28,082 nucleotides of DNA, from NCBI GenBank assembly GCA_003650445.1, contig QMQE01000007.1:1-28082 (forward strand), read 5' to 3'. The notes below the pieces were generated by a model. It did no database searches and was not told the origin of the DNA. It was given only the letters and a program-made list of their open reading frames with translations. This document shows, piece by piece, positions 8,363 through 17,200 of this stretch. This stretch comes from Acidobacteriota bacterium (GTDB taxonomy: Bacteria; Acidobacteriota; Holophagae; Thermotomaculales; Thermotomaculaceae). The position numbers and the translations under genes were made by a program. Each line of letters starts with the position of its first letter. Positions within the stretch are counted from its first letter, which is position 1.

Positions 8363-8623
8363 AGTGACTTGTTACTCGTCATTCGTGACTTGTAAAGAAA
8401 AAGGCAGGGAATAGGGGGAAAAGAGGAACCATATGATGCCTGGCTATATCCCTAATTTACAATTTGACAATCAGCGCAATGTGCTGTTACCATTCCCCTC
8501 CCCTCTTGCAAATCACAAGTTACGAATCACAAATCACAGTGGCGTTACGCGCCATCGTGACTTGCATCACGAAAGGTGCACTTTCCTCTTCCTCAGGGAG
8601 GCTCTCTGTGTTAGAATTTTTTC
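8363..8623. repeat. Intergenic region with inverted GTGACTTGT-type repeats; candidate cvpA promoter
   Basis: GTGACTTG-containing words (about 8364-8393) recur as the complementary CACAAGTTACGAATCACAAA (about 8513-8532). The same word family occurs at about 328-345. Between them, GGGAATAGGGGGAAAAGAGG is roughly complementary to CATTCCCCTCCCCTCTTGC, so the region could fold back on itself. Smaller hairpins are TCGTGA/TCACGA (about 8554-8571) and TGGCG/CGCCA. A consensus -35 TTGACA (8464-8469) with TACCAT 18 bp on is a weak promoter candidate. No gene is supported here. Confidence 0.55.
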
Positions 8624-9130
8624 ATGAACTGGTTTGATGTTACCGCCTTGGCGGTGCTGGCTGTTTCAGCTGGTTTTGCGTTCTTCAAAGGATTTATTCG
8701 GGAAATCGCGTCTCTGGCGGGGTTAATTCTCGCTTCCATTCTCGCTTTCCGATTCTACCGGAATGGCGCAGAATTGCTGCTTCCCTGGATCAAAACCTCA
8801 AACCTCCGGAACATTTCATCTTTTTTCATCATTTTCTTAACTGTAATCCTGCTTTCCGCCATCATCTCCTACCTGCTCAAAAGAGTTTTTGATTCGGCCG
8901 GCCTTTCTTTTTACGACAGATTTCTCGGATTGCTGTTCGGAATCCTCAGGGGCGTTGTAATCGTGTATGTGTTTGTTATTGTCCTGCAGGGATTTGGCAT
9001 GGCAGGAAAGACGTTGAACGAGTCAAGAAGCTATCATATTGTGTCACGAACAATGGGCACCATTTTGTCCTTTGTTCCATCCACTGATAAAGGCACATCC
9101 TCACAAGCACCCGGGGAGAAAAAATCATGA
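8624..9130 (+). CDS. CvpA family inner membrane protein, 168 aa
   Basis: A hydrophobic protein with about four membrane helices. It begins MNWFDVTALAVLAVSAGFAF and continues KGFIREIASLAGLI, the characteristic CvpA-family start (short helix, then a G-F-x-R-E turn). The C-terminal tail is short and polar. In E. coli, CvpA is needed for colicin V production and affects envelope stress; its molecular role is unclear. The start fits the family, yet no good ribosome binding site precedes it: the nearest, AGGGAGG, is over 20 bases away. A -10-like TAGAAT at 8612-8617 would put transcription at about the ATG, so a leaderless transcript is possible. It overlaps the next gene by four bases (ATGA). Confidence 0.85.
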   Translation: MNWFDVTALAVLAVSAGFAFFKGFIREIASLAGLILASILAFRFYRNGAELLLPWIKTSNLRNISSFFIIFLTVILLSAIISYLLKRVFDSAGLSFYDRFLGLLFGILRGVVIVYVFVIVLQGFGMAGKTLNESRSYHIVSRTMGTILSFVPSTDKGTSSQAPGEKKS

Positions 9131-9330
9131 AGGAAAATCTCCATCAATTCGTGGACAAGATGATTCAGAGTGATTTTACGGTAACAGAAACACTGGAGCT
9201 GGTTGAAAAGGTTTACATTGAAAAGGTTCTCAACTATCACAAACAGAATGTTTCTGCCGCGGCAAAAACCATGCAGATTCATCGCAATACCTTGATGCGG
9301 AAAATTAAATCCCTCGGTATACGGGAATAA
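9127..9330 (+). CDS. Small Fis-type helix-turn-helix protein, 67 aa
   Basis: The whole protein is a Fis/NtrC C-terminal DNA-binding unit: an amphipathic helix (LELVEKVYIEKVLNYHKQN), then the HTH AAAKTMQIHRNTLMRKIKSL. It is shorter than Fis (98 aa) and matches the C-terminal domain that normally ends a sigma-54 activator. The next gene, four bases downstream, is a sigma-54 activator that lacks exactly this domain. Inference: the two proteins act together as a split activator, with this one giving DNA binding and dimerisation. It overlaps the cvpA-like gene by four bases, so translation is probably coupled. An alternative is an independent nucleoid or regulatory Fis-like protein. Confidence 0.85.
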   Translation: MKENLHQFVDKMIQSDFTVTETLELVEKVYIEKVLNYHKQNVSAAAKTMQIHRNTLMRKIKSLGIRE

Positions 9331-9334
9331 ACCC

Positions 9335-10426
9335 ATGAAGATCGCTTTTGTCCCCGGATCACTTATGGGAAAATGGGAACTGCCATCATATTTCCACAGT
9401 ATCAGGGCGGAAAGCCTGGAGACGGATGCCGTAAAAAGCGCAGACATTGTTGTGGCCTCAGACACCTGTCTTCCTGATATTGAACCGGCTAAGTGGCCGG
9501 TCAGAAAGCTGGTGATTGACGCGGCTGAAACCTTGACAGAAGCAACACAGGTCAGAGATTGGTTACTGAATGGCGCCAGAACCGTTGTCTTGAGCCCTTC
9601 AGAACGAACCGCCTCTTTTCTCGGCCTGCAGGATACCCGGTTTCAGGACACCGGATTCCAGGGCCTTGTTGGAAATTCACCTGAAATGAAAGAATTGAGA
9701 GAGCTGATAAGAAAAGTAGCCGCTACATCCGCCACAGTACTCATTCGAGGGGAAAGTGGTACAGGGAAAGAACTGGTTGCACGGGCAATTCATCGGTTGA
9801 GTCCGCGAAACCTTCGCCCTTTTATTCCAGTTAATTGTGCAGCCATTCCTGAAACACTGCTGGAAGATGATTTATTTGGCCATGTAAGAGGTGCATTTAC
9901 CGATGCCAGGGCAGACAGAAAAGGCAAGCTGGAAGAAGCCGATGGCGGCACTCTCTTCCTCGATGAAATCGGCGATATGGCCCCTTCTCTCCAGGTAAAA
10001 CTCCTTCGGGTCTTGCAGGAGAAAGAGATTCAACCCATTGGAAGCAATCGGCCAAAGAAAGTAGATGTCCGAATCATAGCCGCCACCGCAGCCGATCTGG
10101 AAGCCATGATCAAAGAAAAGACATTCCGCGAAGACCTGTATTTTCGCCTCAACGTAATCCCCATTTTCATTCCTCCCCTCAGGGAAAGAGGGGGAGATAT
10201 TCCTGAACTGGTTTCTCACTTCTCCAGAGTGCTAAGTGCGAAGCATGGTATGCCTGAATTACGGTTCACAGATGCTGCAATGAACGCCCTTTCCAAATTT
10301 CCATGGCAGGGAAATGTCCGAGAGCTGGAACACCTGATGGAGAGAATGCTTGTTCTCTTCGACGGAAACGGCCCGGTAGACGTGGATGATCTGCCACATA
10401 CCTTGACAATGAGTGCATCGTCATGA
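9335..10426 (+). CDS. Sigma-54-dependent enhancer-binding AAA+ activator without HTH, 363 aa
   Basis: AAA+ ATPase that remodels sigma-54 RNA polymerase. Residues 1-107 are a poorly conserved alpha/beta region, perhaps a degenerate receiver, with no obvious phospho-acceptor Asp. The AAA+ domain covers about 110-345: Walker A GESGTGKE (139-146), loop GAFTDA (186-191), Walker B LFLDEIG (207-213), REDLYFRLNV (about 265-274) and a GNVREL sensor II. The sigma-54-contacting loop is GAFTDA instead of GAFTGA. The chain stops after DVDDLPHTL with no Fis HTH; that domain is encoded by the preceding 67-aa gene. It overlaps tmk by four bases. A sigma-54 promoter exists elsewhere in the window (25640-25656), though no direct link is shown. 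Confidence 0.93.
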   Translation: MKIAFVPGSLMGKWELPSYFHSIRAESLETDAVKSADIVVASDTCLPDIEPAKWPVRKLVIDAAETLTEATQVRDWLLNGARTVVLSPSERTASFLGLQDTRFQDTGFQGLVGNSPEMKELRELIRKVAATSATVLIRGESGTGKELVARAIHRLSPRNLRPFIPVNCAAIPETLLEDDLFGHVRGAFTDARADRKGKLEEADGGTLFLDEIGDMAPSLQVKLLRVLQEKEIQPIGSNRPKKVDVRIIAATAADLEAMIKEKTFREDLYFRLNVIPIFIPPLRERGGDIPELVSHFSRVLSAKHGMPELRFTDAAMNALSKFPWQGNVRELEHLMERMLVLFDGNGPVDVDDLPHTLTMSASS

Positions 10427-11103
10427 ATTCAGTTGACATCGGTACCGGGCTGTTCATCACATTGGAAGGAGGGGAAGGTTCCGGAAAAACCACTCAGGGA
10501 GAAATGCTCAACCGCTACCTTCAGGATTTGGGTCATCCTGTTGTATGGACCAAGGAACCGGGCGGCACCGATATTGGACAGGCCCTTCGAAAGGTTGTCA
10601 TGTCAAACCGGCATAGAGATATGGTTCCTGAAACAGAACTGCTCATTTATCTTGCAGACCGCACTCAGCATGTAAAGTCCAAAATTATCCCGGCAATCGC
10701 GGAAGGGAAAATAGTCATTTCAGACCGTTACCACGATTCCTCCGTTGCATACCAGCACTTTGCCAGGGGCGTCCCTATGGACACACTGGATTTTCTGTTC
10801 CAAAGGCTGGCAGGTGGCCTTGTTCCGGACATTACCTTTGTCCTTGATATTTCTCCGGAAACCGCAATGAAACGCATTGAAAAACGAAGTATTTCAGATC
10901 CGGGTTCTCTGTCTAAATTCGAAGAAGAAGCCCGATCTTTTCACCGGAAAGTCCGACAGGGATTTCTTGATATCTCCAGAAAAGCGCCCGGCAGGGTAAA
11001 AGTGATCCCGGCTGATCAGGCCCCGGATAAAATATTTGGCCAGATATTGGATATTTTGACTCCTCTTCTGCCACCAACCACTTCAGGAGACACAAACTCA
11101 TGA
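10423..11103 (+). CDS. tmk: Thymidylate kinase, 226 aa
   Basis: Phosphorylates dTMP to dTDP using ATP, an essential step in dTTP synthesis. P-loop GGEGSGKT is at 16-23, EPGG at 45-48 binds dTMP, and the DRY motif with following serine (SDRYHDSS) is at 100-107. A LID-like stretch KRIEKRSISDPG lies in the C-terminal third. Length is slightly above the usual 205-215. It overlaps the activator gene before it and holB after it by ATGA, and tmk-holB is a common bacterial pair. The first ATG gives a normal N-terminus (GLFITLEGGEGSGKTT). Confidence 0.96.
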   Translation: MNSVDIGTGLFITLEGGEGSGKTTQGEMLNRYLQDLGHPVVWTKEPGGTDIGQALRKVVMSNRHRDMVPETELLIYLADRTQHVKSKIIPAIAEGKIVISDRYHDSSVAYQHFARGVPMDTLDFLFQRLAGGLVPDITFVLDISPETAMKRIEKRSISDPGSLSKFEEEARSFHRKVRQGFLDISRKAPGRVKVIPADQAPDKIFGQILDILTPLLPPTTSGDTNS

Positions 11104-12080
11104 GCCTCTTTGACCAGATTCTGGGCCACAAGCAGATTAAGACTTTTTTTACCAACGCACTTCAGAAAGAGCGCCTGTTTTCCTCCTACATATTTACCGG
11201 GCCGGAAGGAATCGGAAAAAAGAAAACCGCCATTGCAATTGCCGCGATGCTGAACTGTGAATCCCCGGATAATGCCCCCTGCGGAATGTGCAGATCCTGC
11301 CTGAAAATCCAGGAAGGAACCCATGTAGATGTGAATCTGATGGCAGCAGAAAAAGATGAGATACTGGCTGAACAGGCCGAAAGCGTACTGGACGCTATCC
11401 GCTTTGCCCCCTTTGAGGGAAAGGCCCGGGTATTTATCATCGATAACGCCCATCAGCTGAACCCCACATCCGGGAACATGTTACTGAAAACGCTGGAAGA
11501 ACCCCCCAGTGGAAATTATTTTTTCCTTATCACCTCTAAGCCCGACAGCCTGCTCCCTACCATCCGCTCCCGCTGTCAGGAAGTTGCCTTTTCCGGAAGC
11601 GGTATCCTGGAGGCACTAATGGAAAGCCCTGATTTTGATGATTCATACTATCCATGGGTTAAATCTGGCGGCGGATTTGTAGAGGACAAATCTCAACTGA
11701 AAGCGTTCACCTCAATTCGACAACTTGCCATACGGCTTCTGCAGGAAATGATCAGCCCGCACCGGGACTCAGGACTTGATCTGGAAGATGAGCTAAGTGA
11801 GGCATTGGGCAACCAGGGCAGGGAAAGTGCCCGTATCTTCTTTTTCCAGATTGAAATCCTCCTCAGGGACATACTGGCAATAATCGCAAACCGGGATGAC
11901 GCGATTATAAACCGGGATATGATTTCGGACCTCAAGAAAATAAGCCGTAGGCTGACTCCTGATATGGTCTTTGAAATCATCAGTCTTGTCAAGAAGGGCA
12001 CAAATGGTTTATCCTATGGCATAAGGATTCAGCACTTGGCCCCTGTTCTGCTTGCAGAAGGGAAAAAGGTGACACTATGA
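11100..12080 (+). CDS. holB: DNA polymerase III delta-prime subunit, 326 aa
   Basis: Clamp-loader subunit of the replicative polymerase. The AAA+ fold is shown by GPEGIGKK (34-41), a four-cysteine zinc module (Cys53, Cys61, Cys64, Cys67; NAPCGMCRSCLKI), VFIIDNAHQLNPTSGN around the Walker B region, LLKTLEEPP, and the SRC motif in TIRSRCQEV. The C-terminal part is less conserved and helical, as usual. It starts four bases inside tmk. The position after tmk and the SRC motif favour delta-prime over the gamma/tau subunit (dnaX), which is much longer. Confidence 0.94.
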   Translation: MSLFDQILGHKQIKTFFTNALQKERLFSSYIFTGPEGIGKKKTAIAIAAMLNCESPDNAPCGMCRSCLKIQEGTHVDVNLMAAEKDEILAEQAESVLDAIRFAPFEGKARVFIIDNAHQLNPTSGNMLLKTLEEPPSGNYFFLITSKPDSLLPTIRSRCQEVAFSGSGILEALMESPDFDDSYYPWVKSGGGFVEDKSQLKAFTSIRQLAIRLLQEMISPHRDSGLDLEDELSEALGNQGRESARIFFFQIEILLRDILAIIANRDDAIINRDMISDLKKISRRLTPDMVFEIISLVKKGTNGLSYGIRIQHLAPVLLAEGKKVTL

Positions 12081-12176
12081 TAGCGAAAAAAATGGGCTGG
12101 GGTAAGCTCAAGGGTGTCCCTGTTTATTATTGTAATTTTGAAGATGTCCATAAAAACAGGCGCCAGGCGCCGTAAA

Positions 12177-12191
12177 GAAGGGGGTAATATG
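12177..12191 (+). promoter_or_regulatory. Ribosome binding site that fixes the FHA-RDD start
   Basis: GAAGGGGG (12177-12184) lies four bases before ATG 12189. An upstream in-frame ATG at 12114 has no such site and would add 25 residues unlike an FHA N-terminus. Confidence 0.8.
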
Positions 12192-13235
12192 AGTTACTCA
12201 GTTGTGGTAAAAACGTCAAAGGGCAGGTTCGATTTCAAATTGGAAAAGGATTTTGCAACAATGGGACGCAGCAAAGACAATGAAATTCACATTGATGATC
12301 TCAGTGTATCCCGGAAACATGCCGTACTGGAGCGGGAGGGAAATCAGTTTTACATCACCGACCTGAATAGCTCCAACGGCACGTATGTCAATAGCAAAAA
12401 AATAACCGCAAAAACACCTGTCCGGCCTGAGGATGTAATTATTATTGGTCGGGTGCCTTTCTCATTTCGCCTCGATGAAGCAGAAGAAGGTACAGTTAAA
12501 ATGAGCCGGGATGAGATGGCCTCAATTCAGGGTGGACCCAACGACACGAATCCGATTGGGGCTCCAGCCGTTTTAACGGAATCCGCTACCGAACCGGCTC
12601 CCGCCCCCCAGCCTGCAATGGCACCTCCTGCCGCCCCGACGCCTCCGGTACAGCCTACGCCGCCAACGCCGCCGCAGGCCGCCCCGGCACCTCCCACTCC
12701 TCCACAACCAGTACATACGCCACCAGTTGCTGCTCCAACACCGCCTCCTGCACCGGTACCCCAGTCGCCACCATCCAGCCAGGCAGCTTACCGTCAGCCA
12801 CCGGCAGCTACAGGTAAGTACGGCGGGTTCTGGATTCGCCTTGTCGCTTACATTATTGACGCTTTCATTCTCGGTGTTCCGATGGCTATTATAAATATTA
12901 TTGCCATGGGCATTGTCATGCGCAATGTCAGATCCATGGGAATGTATACCTTCGCGAGCATTTTTCTCATGCTCATTTTCATCGCCCTCTCACTGGCTTA
13001 TATCCTCATCGGCTGGTCCAAATATGGAACCACCATCGGGAAACGAATCTTCGGACTTTATGTGGTGGATGATCAAACCGGCCGGGCACCCACAATGGGG
13101 AAAGCATTCCTGAGGCTGGTGGGCTATATCATTGACGGTTTCACGTTTTACATTGGCTTTCTGATGATTGCCTTTACAGCTGACAAACGCGGGCTCCATG
13201 ACATGATCGCCAAGACCCATGTTATCAAGCGTTGA
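12189..13235 (+). CDS. FHA domain - proline-rich linker - RDD membrane protein, 348 aa
   Basis: Residues 1-95 form an FHA phosphothreonine-binding domain with all signature residues: GRS (26-28), SRKH (41-44) and NSSNGT (60-65). Residues about 137-207 are a Pro/Ala-rich linker (PTPPQPV-type repeats). Residues 209-348 are an RDD domain with about three membrane helices (FWIRLVAYIIDAFILG; YGTTIGKRIFGLYVVD; LRLVGYIIDG). The FHA domain precedes the first membrane helix, so it should be cytoplasmic, tethered by the flexible linker. It would bind a Thr-phosphorylated partner at the membrane; no Ser/Thr kinase is encoded in this window. About 108 bases separate it from holB. Function beyond phosphopeptide binding is unknown. 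Confidence 0.9.
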   Translation: MSYSVVVKTSKGRFDFKLEKDFATMGRSKDNEIHIDDLSVSRKHAVLEREGNQFYITDLNSSNGTYVNSKKITAKTPVRPEDVIIIGRVPFSFRLDEAEEGTVKMSRDEMASIQGGPNDTNPIGAPAVLTESATEPAPAPQPAMAPPAAPTPPVQPTPPTPPQAAPAPPTPPQPVHTPPVAAPTPPPAPVPQSPPSSQAAYRQPPAATGKYGGFWIRLVAYIIDAFILGVPMAIINIIAMGIVMRNVRSMGMYTFASIFLMLIFIALSLAYILIGWSKYGTTIGKRIFGLYVVDDQTGRAPTMGKAFLRLVGYIIDGFTFYIGFLMIAFTADKRGLHDMIAKTHVIKR

Positions 13236-13687
13236 GTCTGCCTGTGACTGAAAAACTTATCCGGCTATACACCGACGGGGCCTGCAGCGGAAATCCGGGC
13301 CCCGGCGGATGGGCCGCTCTTCTCATCTGGAACGGACTGGACAAAATGCTGTCCGGTTTCCATCCCGACACTACGAACAACCGCATGGAGCTCAAGGCTG
13401 TCATAGAAGGGTTAAAAGCAATCAAACATCGAAAATATGACGTACTGGTCACTACCGATTCCACTTATGTTCAACTGGGAATTACCCAATGGATTCATCA
13501 ATGGAAAAAACGCAACTGGAAAAAGGTAAAAAACCCCGACCTCTGGCAGGAACTGGACGAGCTGGTGTCCCAATTCCCCAACATCCGGTTTGAACATGTG
13601 GAAGCCCATGCCGGCCATCCGGAAAACGAACGCTGTGATAAAGAAGCCAGAAGACAATCTCTGAAAGGCAAGGCTAAGAGTAAGTAG
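13232..13687 (+). CDS. rnhA: Ribonuclease HI, 151 aa
   Basis: Cuts the RNA strand of RNA-DNA hybrids. All catalytic residues are visible: Asp15 (YTDGACSGNPGPGGW), Glu53 (RMELKAVIEG), Asp76 (TTDSTYV), His126 and Asp136 (EAHAGHPENERCDKEA). Length is typical of E. coli-type RNase HI. The start is uncertain: TTG at 13232 overlaps the previous stop, and GTG at 13244 is in frame four codons later. Neither has a clear ribosome binding site, so translation may be coupled to the FHA-RDD gene. Confidence 0.95.
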   Translation: MSLPVTEKLIRLYTDGACSGNPGPGGWAALLIWNGLDKMLSGFHPDTTNNRMELKAVIEGLKAIKHRKYDVLVTTDSTYVQLGITQWIHQWKKRNWKKVKNPDLWQELDELVSQFPNIRFEHVEAHAGHPENERCDKEARRQSLKGKAKSK

Positions 13688-14257
13688 GAGTAGGAGTGGG
13701 AAGAGTGCAAGTGAAAGTGCAAGTGCGCGAAAGAAGGGGATTGGCCATTTCCCGCTTCTGAACCTTAGTTCTATCTACTTTCAAAGACCAGGTTGAGTAG
13801 AAGGCAAGGTTGAGGTTAAGTGGGAAAAGGGACATAAGAGGCAAGCCGGACCGAGTGGGTGAGATGGGTGGCAGGAATTGGCTGGTCCCCGCTTCTCTGA
13901 ACCTTAGTTCTGTCTTTTCTAAACTTTGTGTCTTTGAGCCTTTGTGTTAAATTCTCCTCTCCTCCCCTCGGTCAAGTGCAAGTGAAAGTGCAAGTGCGCG
14001 AAAGAAGGGGATTGGCCATTTCCCGCTTCTGAACCTTAGTTCTATCTTTTCTGAACGTTGTGTCTTTGTGTGTCTTTGATCCTTTGCGTTAAATTCTCCT
14101 CCCCTACCGTCTCAACCTCACGCACACGCGCATTCACTTGCACTGTTTTCGACGCTCGCGCCGAAAACAAATGCCTTGCAACATCGTATAATTATCTTGT
14201 AGTCTGGTCAGGTAAATATTTAGAAAATTTTGTTTACAATATAAATGGGGAGGTTGT
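13688..14257. repeat. Repeat-rich intergenic region without genes
   Basis: It contains a perfect 73-bp direct repeat (13704-13776 and 13975-14047, 271 bp apart) that begins AGTGCAAGTGAAAGTGCAAG. A third, partial copy lies at about 13876-13920. Two copies of a TTTGTGTCTTTGA...TTAAATTCTCCT repeat follow (13921-13968 and 14054-14105). A hairpin GTTTTCG/CGAAAAC is at 14145-14168. TATAAT (14187-14192) is a -10 candidate without a good -35. The tricorn-like gene has a strong ribosome binding site GGGGAGG (14247-14253). Confidence 0.85.
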
Positions 14258-17200
14258 ATGAGGTTTATCAGTATGCTGATTGTGTTTTTGTGTTCAATGG
14301 GATTGATGGCGGGGGATGTCTACGTTCGTTACCCGGCACCGTCGCCGGATGGGAATAGAATTGCGTTTTCCTACCGCGGGGACATCTGGGTTTGCGGGGC
14401 AGATGGTTCCAATAGTCTCCGCCTTACGGTTCACCCGGCTTACGATGCCCATCCTGTCTGGTCACCGGATGGAAAGGCAATTGCCTTTTCTTCCCGCCGC
14501 TTTGGGAATATGGATGTGTTTGTCATTCCATCCGATGGCGGCATGGCAAAACGACTGACCTGGCATTCTGCCGACGATATTGTGTCCGATTTCAGCCCGG
14601 ACGGGAAATATGTCCTGTTTTATGCCCGATACCGGGGAGATCACTATTATCGGGACCCTATGCTGTACAGTGTTTCCGTTACCGGTGGCACACCCACTCC
14701 TGTTTTTCCCGATTTCGGCAACATGGGGAAATATTCCCCGGATGGACGAACTTTAGCCTATGTGGACCACAATCCACCCTGGTGGAGGAAGGATTACCGG
14801 GGCGCGTCCAATATGGACATCCGTCTCTACAATTTGAAAAGCCGAACATTTTCCAGAAAACTGACAACTTTTGAGGGAAATGATTACTGCCCGATGTGGG
14901 CGGGAAATAAGGAAATGTATTTCCTTTCAGACCGTGACGGCTATGTCAATGTGTGGAAAATGGCGAAAGATGGTTCAGCCAGGACACAGATTACCCGGAT
15001 AAAGGAAAAAAACATCGCTTTTGCCAATATTTCAGCGAACGGGTCCCTCATTGCCTTTGAGTTAAATGGCCGGCTTTACACAGTTTCAACCGCAGGCAAT
15101 GCGGTACACGAAATTTCAGTACAAGCTCCAAGCGACGTGACGGAAACTGACAGTGAAATCACGGAATTGACAAAGAATGCCAGTGAGATGGCCGTATCAC
15201 CGAACGGCAAACAGATTGCCTTTGTGGTGTACGGAGATGTTTTTGTTATGAAGAGCAAAAAAGGAAAAGCAATCAACCTTACCGAGGACAATTTCAGAGA
15301 AAAAGACCTGGCATGGTCTCCAGACGGGAAATACCTCTACTTTTCATCCGACCGGGGTGGAAACTATGATATTTTCCGGATTTCAGCAACAGATAAACTA
15401 CCACTCTACCGTTCCCTTCACCGAAAGCTGGAAAGAATTATCAGCACAGACGAAGAAGAATACGGCAGCACAGTTTCCCCGGATGGAAAAATCCTGGCAT
15501 TTGTTCGGGGAAACGGGAAACTGATTCTCAGTGACCCGGACGGCAAAAATGAAAAGGTTTTTCTGGACCAGTGGAGTACACCACAATTCTCCTGGTCCCC
15601 GGACAGTCGTTACATCGCCTATTCCATCTCCGATAATTCCTTCAACACCGACATTTTTATTAAAGCCGTTGCCGGAGGCAAAGCGGTCAACGTGACCATG
15701 CACCCCGATGAAGACGGCTATCCGGTATGGACAGCTGATGGGAAAATGCTATATTTCCTCTCTCACAGAAGCCACTACAGCAACGATGTCTGGTATGTGT
15801 ACCTGACGAAAGCTGACGACCAGATGACGGCCGAAGACCGGGAAGAAGCTGCAGAAACGAAAAAAGAAACAGCCAAAAAAAGTAAAAAGAAAGAAGCTCC
15901 GGCTGTAACTGTTAAAATTGACTTCACCGACATCTTCAAACGGGTTCACAAACTAACCCATCTGGAAGGTGACGAGGGCGCATTCGCCGTCAACAAAGAC
16001 GGCACGGAAATCATGTTCACCGCAAGCATCAGCGGCACACCTGCCCTATGGAAAATCAAAAGAGATGGCAGTGGAATGAAGGAGCTTTCCGGTACAAAAG
16101 GTGTCAGCGCCATTTCATGGAATCAGAAAACCGGAAAATATTTCTTCAGAACCAGCACCGGAAGCCTCAAATCGGTGACATTCAAAGGAAAAACAGAAAA
16201 CTACCCCTACAGAGCCAAGCTTCACACCTCAAGAAAGGCACTTTTCCATCAGATGTACCTGGAATGCTGGCGCATCATGAACAACCACTTCTACGACCCA
16301 AAATTCCACGGCGCAGACTGGCAGGCTGTGAAGGCAAAATACGAACCCATGGCATTGAAGGCAGCCAGCAGGGACGACTTTTATGATGTCGTCCGAGAGA
16401 TGATCGGTGAGCTCAACGGCTCCCACCTCGGCATTTATCCGCCCAGGGGACAGCGGCACAGAATGACCGGAGAATTGGGAATTCTGAAAGATTATTCATA
16501 CAAAGGTAACGGCATCCGGGTTAAGAAAGTGTTGAACGAATCACCGGCATCCTTTGAAAAATCCAGGCTCCGGTCCGGTGATGTCATTGAGACTGTAAAC
16601 GGCACGCCCATTTCAAGAGAAAGCAATTTCTATGCACCCCTTTTTGACACCGTTGGACAACGCATTTTATTGAAGGTAAAAGGGAAAGACGGAAAATCAA
16701 GGGAAGTTGCCATTGAACCCGCATCTCCCCGTAAAAACCTCGACTACCTGTACGACCACTGGGTGGAAGAGAATCGGAAGCTGGTGGACACATATTCCGG
16801 AGGCAAACTGGGCTATGTCCATATCCGGGCAATGGACCAGACAAGCTACGACCGATTTCAGCAGGAAGTGTACTCCGAAGCGAACGGAAAGGCCGGACTG
16901 GTCATTGACGTCCGAAACAACGGCGGCGGCTGGACCACCGACATTCTCCTCAGAATAATCGGCCAGAAGGAACACGCCATCACCATTCCGAGGAACGGTG
17001 GCAAAGGCTATCCCGACATGGAACGGAAACAGGTGTTCCTGTGGACGCGCCCCATCGTGGTAACCTGCAACGAAGGCTCATACTCAAATGCTGAAATCTT
17101 TTCCCATGCAGTCAAAACCCTGGGGATTGCGAAACTGGTGGGAATGCCCACGTTTGGAGCGGTCATATCCACCGGCGGCACAGCCCTCATAGATGGCTCC

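Noticed and set aside
8433..8627. 64-aa open frame before the cvpA-like gene
   Set aside because: It is made of the fold-back repeat sequence and has no motif; it ends inside the cvpA start.
12114..12188. Upstream ATG of the FHA-RDD gene at 12114
   Set aside because: No ribosome binding site; the 25 added residues are unlike an FHA start, and GAAGGGGG supports ATG 12189.
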